A DNA stretch of 23,727 nucleotides from positions 1-23,727 of the forward strand of contig CALKYH010000272.1 in assembly GCA_938003595.1 (NCBI GenBank), read 5' to 3'. Under the pieces are notes generated by a model. It was not told the origin of the DNA. It saw nothing but the letters and a program-made list of their open reading frames with translations, and ran no database searches. Shown here piece by piece: positions 21,738 to 23,727 of the stretch. The stretch comes from an uncultured bacterium. Lineage in GTDB: Bacteria > Planctomycetota > Phycisphaerae > Phycisphaerales > UBA1924. Within the stretch, counting starts at the first letter, position 1. The number at the start of each line of letters is the position of its first letter. Position numbers and translations under genes: made by a program.

Positions 21738-22166
21738 CTACCGGGCCCCGTCCTCCGCCCGCGCCAGGTGCTCCAGCGCCGCGTGAAACCGCTCGTTCGC
21801 CCGACCGCGAACCCGCGCCACGCGCACCCGAACCTCCCGCGCATCGTCCGGCCCGCGGATCGCGAAGCAGCCCTTCTCCAGCCGCCGCACCCGAAGCCCC
21901 CCGATCGGCGCATCCGCCCGCGCCCGCCGCAGCCGACCGCGCCGGCCGTCCGCCGTCATCACCAGCAGCCGCTCGTCCGTCAGGATCAGCACGAACCGCC
22001 TGGCGCGGAACAGCGCGCCGCCCGCCGCCAGGCCCACGATCGGGATCATCCCCGCCGCGATCGCCAGCGTGCTCACCGCCGGGTCCGGCGCCGTCTCCAC
22101 CGAGCCCCACGCCACGACCGCCTCGCCGTGCTCTCGCGCCTCGCGCAGGATCGCGCGCAGCTGCAT
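21738..22166 (-). CDS. Small membrane protein with a PH-like region, unknown function
   Basis: 142 residues from ATG 22166. A short helical N-terminus (QLRAILREAREHGEAVVAWG) leads to one hydrophobic segment at about 33-53 (TLAIAAGMIPIVGLAAGGAL), then strand-like RFVLILTDERLLVM, a pattern seen in bacterial PH-like domains, and a very Arg-rich C-terminal half. The domain assignment is weak and rests on that strand and turn pattern only. A GTG four codons upstream is an alternative start. It diverges from recO across 112 bp and precedes EF-G2 in the same direction, but the 192-bp gap and a candidate promoter argue against co-transcription. Confidence 0.65.
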   Translation of the reverse strand: MQLRAILREAREHGEAVVAWGSVETAPDPAVSTLAIAAGMIPIVGLAAGGALFRARRFVLILTDERLLVMTADGRRGRLRRARADAPIGGLRVRRLEKGCFAIRGPDDAREVRVRVARVRGRANERFHAALEHLARAEDGAR

Positions 22167-22234
22167 CGGCCGCACCGAGGTGTTCCGGAACGCGGGCACG
22201 CCGAACCCAAGGCGCGCCGACCGACCCGAGCAAG

Positions 22235-22264
22235 CCCGGCGCCGCTCCCCGCGCGGCGCCCGGG
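22235..22264 (+). repeat. Hairpin overlapping the recO ribosome binding site
   Basis: CCCGGCGCCGC (22235-22245) pairs with GCGGCGCCCGGG (22253-22264) with one bulged base. The 3' arm contains part of GGGAG (22262-22266), the only purine-rich sequence ahead of the GTG at 22279, so folding would hide it. In DNA this GC-rich the stem could be fortuitous. Confidence 0.35.
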
Positions 22265-22278
22265 AGTAGCATGCGCCC

Positions 22279-23046
22279 GTGCCGTCGATCAAGGACGAGG
22301 CCGTCGTGCTCCGCCAGTGGGAGTTCTCCGAAACCTCCCAGACCGCCTGGCTCCTCTCCCGGGACAGCGGCCTGCTGCGCGTCCTGGCCAAGGGCTCCCG
22401 ACGACCGCACGCCGCGTTCTCCGGCGGACTCGACGCGCTCACCCGCGGCCGCCTGGTCGCGATCGTGAAGCCCTCCGCCGAACTCGCCACCCTCACCGAG
22501 TGGGACCTGCAGGAAGTCTTCTGGGCGCCGCGCCGCGTCCTCGCCGCGCACTACGCCGGCCTGTACATGGCCGACATCGTCTCCCAGCTCATCACCGACC
22601 ACGACCCGCACCCGCGCATCTACGACGCCCTCGTCGAAGGACTCCGCGCCCTCGACGACGGCGCCGCGGCGATCGGCGCGGCGCTCCGCGTGCAATGGGC
22701 CACCCTCGTCGAGTCCGGATACGCCCCCGCCCTCGACCGCGACGCCCAGACCGGCCGACCCCTGGACAAGGCCCGGACCTACGGCTTCGACCCCGGCGCC
22801 GGGGGCCTCGTGGCCGACCCCGGGGCGGGCTGGCCGGGGGTCTGGAGAGTCCGGTCGGAGACCGTGGAACGGTTGCGCCGGCTGGCTGAATCCGACCATG
22901 CCGACGCTCAAGTGAGCGCAGAAACCGACGAACGGGCCTGCCGCATGCTCGCCGCGTGGATCGCGGCCGTCGCCGGCGCGGAACCCCGCTCACAGTCGGC
23001 GTTTCTGGGGGAAATTACCCCGGCACGGGCCCCCAAGAGGGGGTGA
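22279..23046 (+). CDS. recO: DNA repair protein RecO
   Basis: 255 residues, normal length for RecO. The N-terminal OB fold begins KDEAVVLRQWEFSETSQTAWLLSRDSGLLRVLAKGSRR, with the expected EVVLR-x-ETS-x-L-T-xxxG-xxxxxAKGxRR layout. A mainly helical C-terminal region follows, with YMADIVSQLI and a LRVQWATLVESGYAP segment typical of the family. RecO binds single-stranded DNA and helps RecR load RecA during recombinational repair. The start is GTG 22279; the nearby ATG at 22271 is out of frame. The last codons contain CCCCC-AAGA-GGGGG next to the stop, which may form a 3' stem. No zinc-binding Cys cluster is present in the C-terminal half. Confidence 0.92.
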   Translation: MPSIKDEAVVLRQWEFSETSQTAWLLSRDSGLLRVLAKGSRRPHAAFSGGLDALTRGRLVAIVKPSAELATLTEWDLQEVFWAPRRVLAAHYAGLYMADIVSQLITDHDPHPRIYDALVEGLRALDDGAAAIGAALRVQWATLVESGYAPALDRDAQTGRPLDKARTYGFDPGAGGLVADPGAGWPGVWRVRSETVERLRRLAESDHADAQVSAETDERACRMLAAWIAAVAGAEPRSQSAFLGEITPARAPKRG

Positions 23047-23143
23047 AGTGCGCGGGGGGTCGAACCGATGATTGGCTCGGCTTGCCCAGCCCCGGATCGA
23101 GACGGAGAGCCTGCAACAAACTGCGTGGGAGAGGTATTCGCGG

Positions 23144-23727
23144 ATGAATCCCAAGATGCTCGAGCGAGTCCTCTCGGCGCCTCGCCTGCCGACGCTGCCC
23201 GCGGTCGCGATGCGCGTCATCGAACTGACCGAGCGCCACGATGTCTCGTTCCGCGAGATCGCCGACACCATCCAGAACGATCAGGGCCTCGCCGCCAAGA
23301 TCCTCCGCACGGTGAACTCGTCGTTCTACGGCCTGCCCAAGAAGTGCACGACCATCAATCAGGCGATGGTCGCGCTGGGCCTGAACGCCGTGAAGACCCT
23401 CGCCCTGGGCTTCAGCCTGGTGAAGGTCATCAAGGACGGGTCCGCCGAAGGCTTTGACTACCAGGACTACTGGCGCCGCGGCGTGTTCTCCGCCGTCGGC
23501 GCCCGCGCCGTCGCCAAGGCCACCCGCGCCGCCGACCCCGAGGAAGTCTTCCTCGGCGGCCTGCTGCAGGACATCGGCGTCATCGCGCTGTTCCAGGCGC
23601 TCGACGACGAGTACCTCCGCACCATGGCCGCCGCCCACGGCGACCATCGCGCCCTGGTGAAGGCCGAGATCGGCATGCTCGAGGTCCAGCACCCCGACAT
23701 CGGCGCCATGCTCGCCCAGCGCTGGAA
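23144..23727 (+). CDS. HDOD-domain protein (partial, runs off the window)
   Basis: The first 194 codons of a gene whose end lies beyond 23727. It opens MNPKMLERVLSAPRLPTLPAV, then VIELTERHDVSFREIADTI, NDQGLAAKILRTVNSSFYGLP and INQAMVALGLNAVKTLALGF, the classic order of the HDOD domain (an HD-related module without the metal site). EVFLGGLLQDIGVIALFQA is the counterpart of the HD region. HDOD proteins act in signalling, often with cyclic di-GMP or two-component modules; any C-terminal output domain is not visible. GAGAGG lies about 10 nt before ATG 23144. Confidence 0.92.
   Translation, partial: MNPKMLERVLSAPRLPTLPAVAMRVIELTERHDVSFREIADTIQNDQGLAAKILRTVNSSFYGLPKKCTTINQAMVALGLNAVKTLALGFSLVKVIKDGSAEGFDYQDYWRRGVFSAVGARAVAKATRAADPEEVFLGGLLQDIGVIALFQALDDEYLRTMAAAHGDHRALVKAEIGMLEVQHPDIGAMLAQRW

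Noticed and set aside
19261..22911. 1216-codon minus-strand open frame across EF-G2, the PH-like gene and recO
   Set aside because: It is out of frame with EF-G2 and covers unrelated genes; the composition is that of a shadow.

Overview
The window is a GC-rich bacterial chromosome segment with dense coding on both strands and codon third positions that are overwhelmingly G or C. Gene content suggests a planctomycete, most likely a Phycisphaerae-type lineage: a FeoB with an SSxACALPG gate motif instead of the usual GCNVPA type, an S10 serine carboxypeptidase, a MurJ fused to a VanZ-like domain, and an EF-G2 paralogue. This assignment is inference; no rRNA or marker gene is present. I see no tRNA, rRNA, CRISPR array, transposase or prophage.

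Layout. 1-54 is the tail of an unidentified gene. 144-2719 is a ferrous iron uptake operon (feoA, feoB and a small one-helix membrane protein) behind a Fur-like palindrome. 2870-4263 holds two overlapping paralogous membrane proteins of unknown function, convergent with a TRIC/UPF0126 channel (4270-4887, minus). 5070-11886 is a block of small envelope and stress proteins: CsbD, PA2169/DUF2383, an acidic lipoprotein, DUF1328, an entericidin-like lipoprotein and a double PRC-barrel exported protein on the minus strand, then an OmpR-type response regulator and histidine kinase followed by DUF883- and YqjE-like proteins on the plus strand. The two-component system sits at the divergent centre and plausibly regulates the block.

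11906-16378 is a signalling section. It has an ethylene-receptor-like sensor with no kinase domain, a small two-helix membrane protein, a secreted S10 carboxypeptidase, a stand-alone HPt protein and a response regulator-GGDEF diguanylate cyclase. 16362-21545 (minus) carries EF-G2, an orphan ParA-type ATPase and a VanZ-MurJ fusion translationally coupled to ParA by an ATGA overlap. The right end has a small PH-like membrane protein (minus), recO (plus) and the start of an HDOD-domain gene that runs off the window.

The most unexpected global signal is near-total absence of the palindrome ACGT: reading every CGT in the window I find only two ACGT sites, where base composition alone would give dozens. 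Codon choice is bent to achieve this: Asp, Asn, Tyr and His codons end in T before GTN valine codons, although they end in C nearly everywhere else. The other leading finds are the kinase-less ethylene-receptor-like protein, which keeps all seven ETR1 ligand/copper-site residues at exact spacing, and the VanZ-MurJ fusion.
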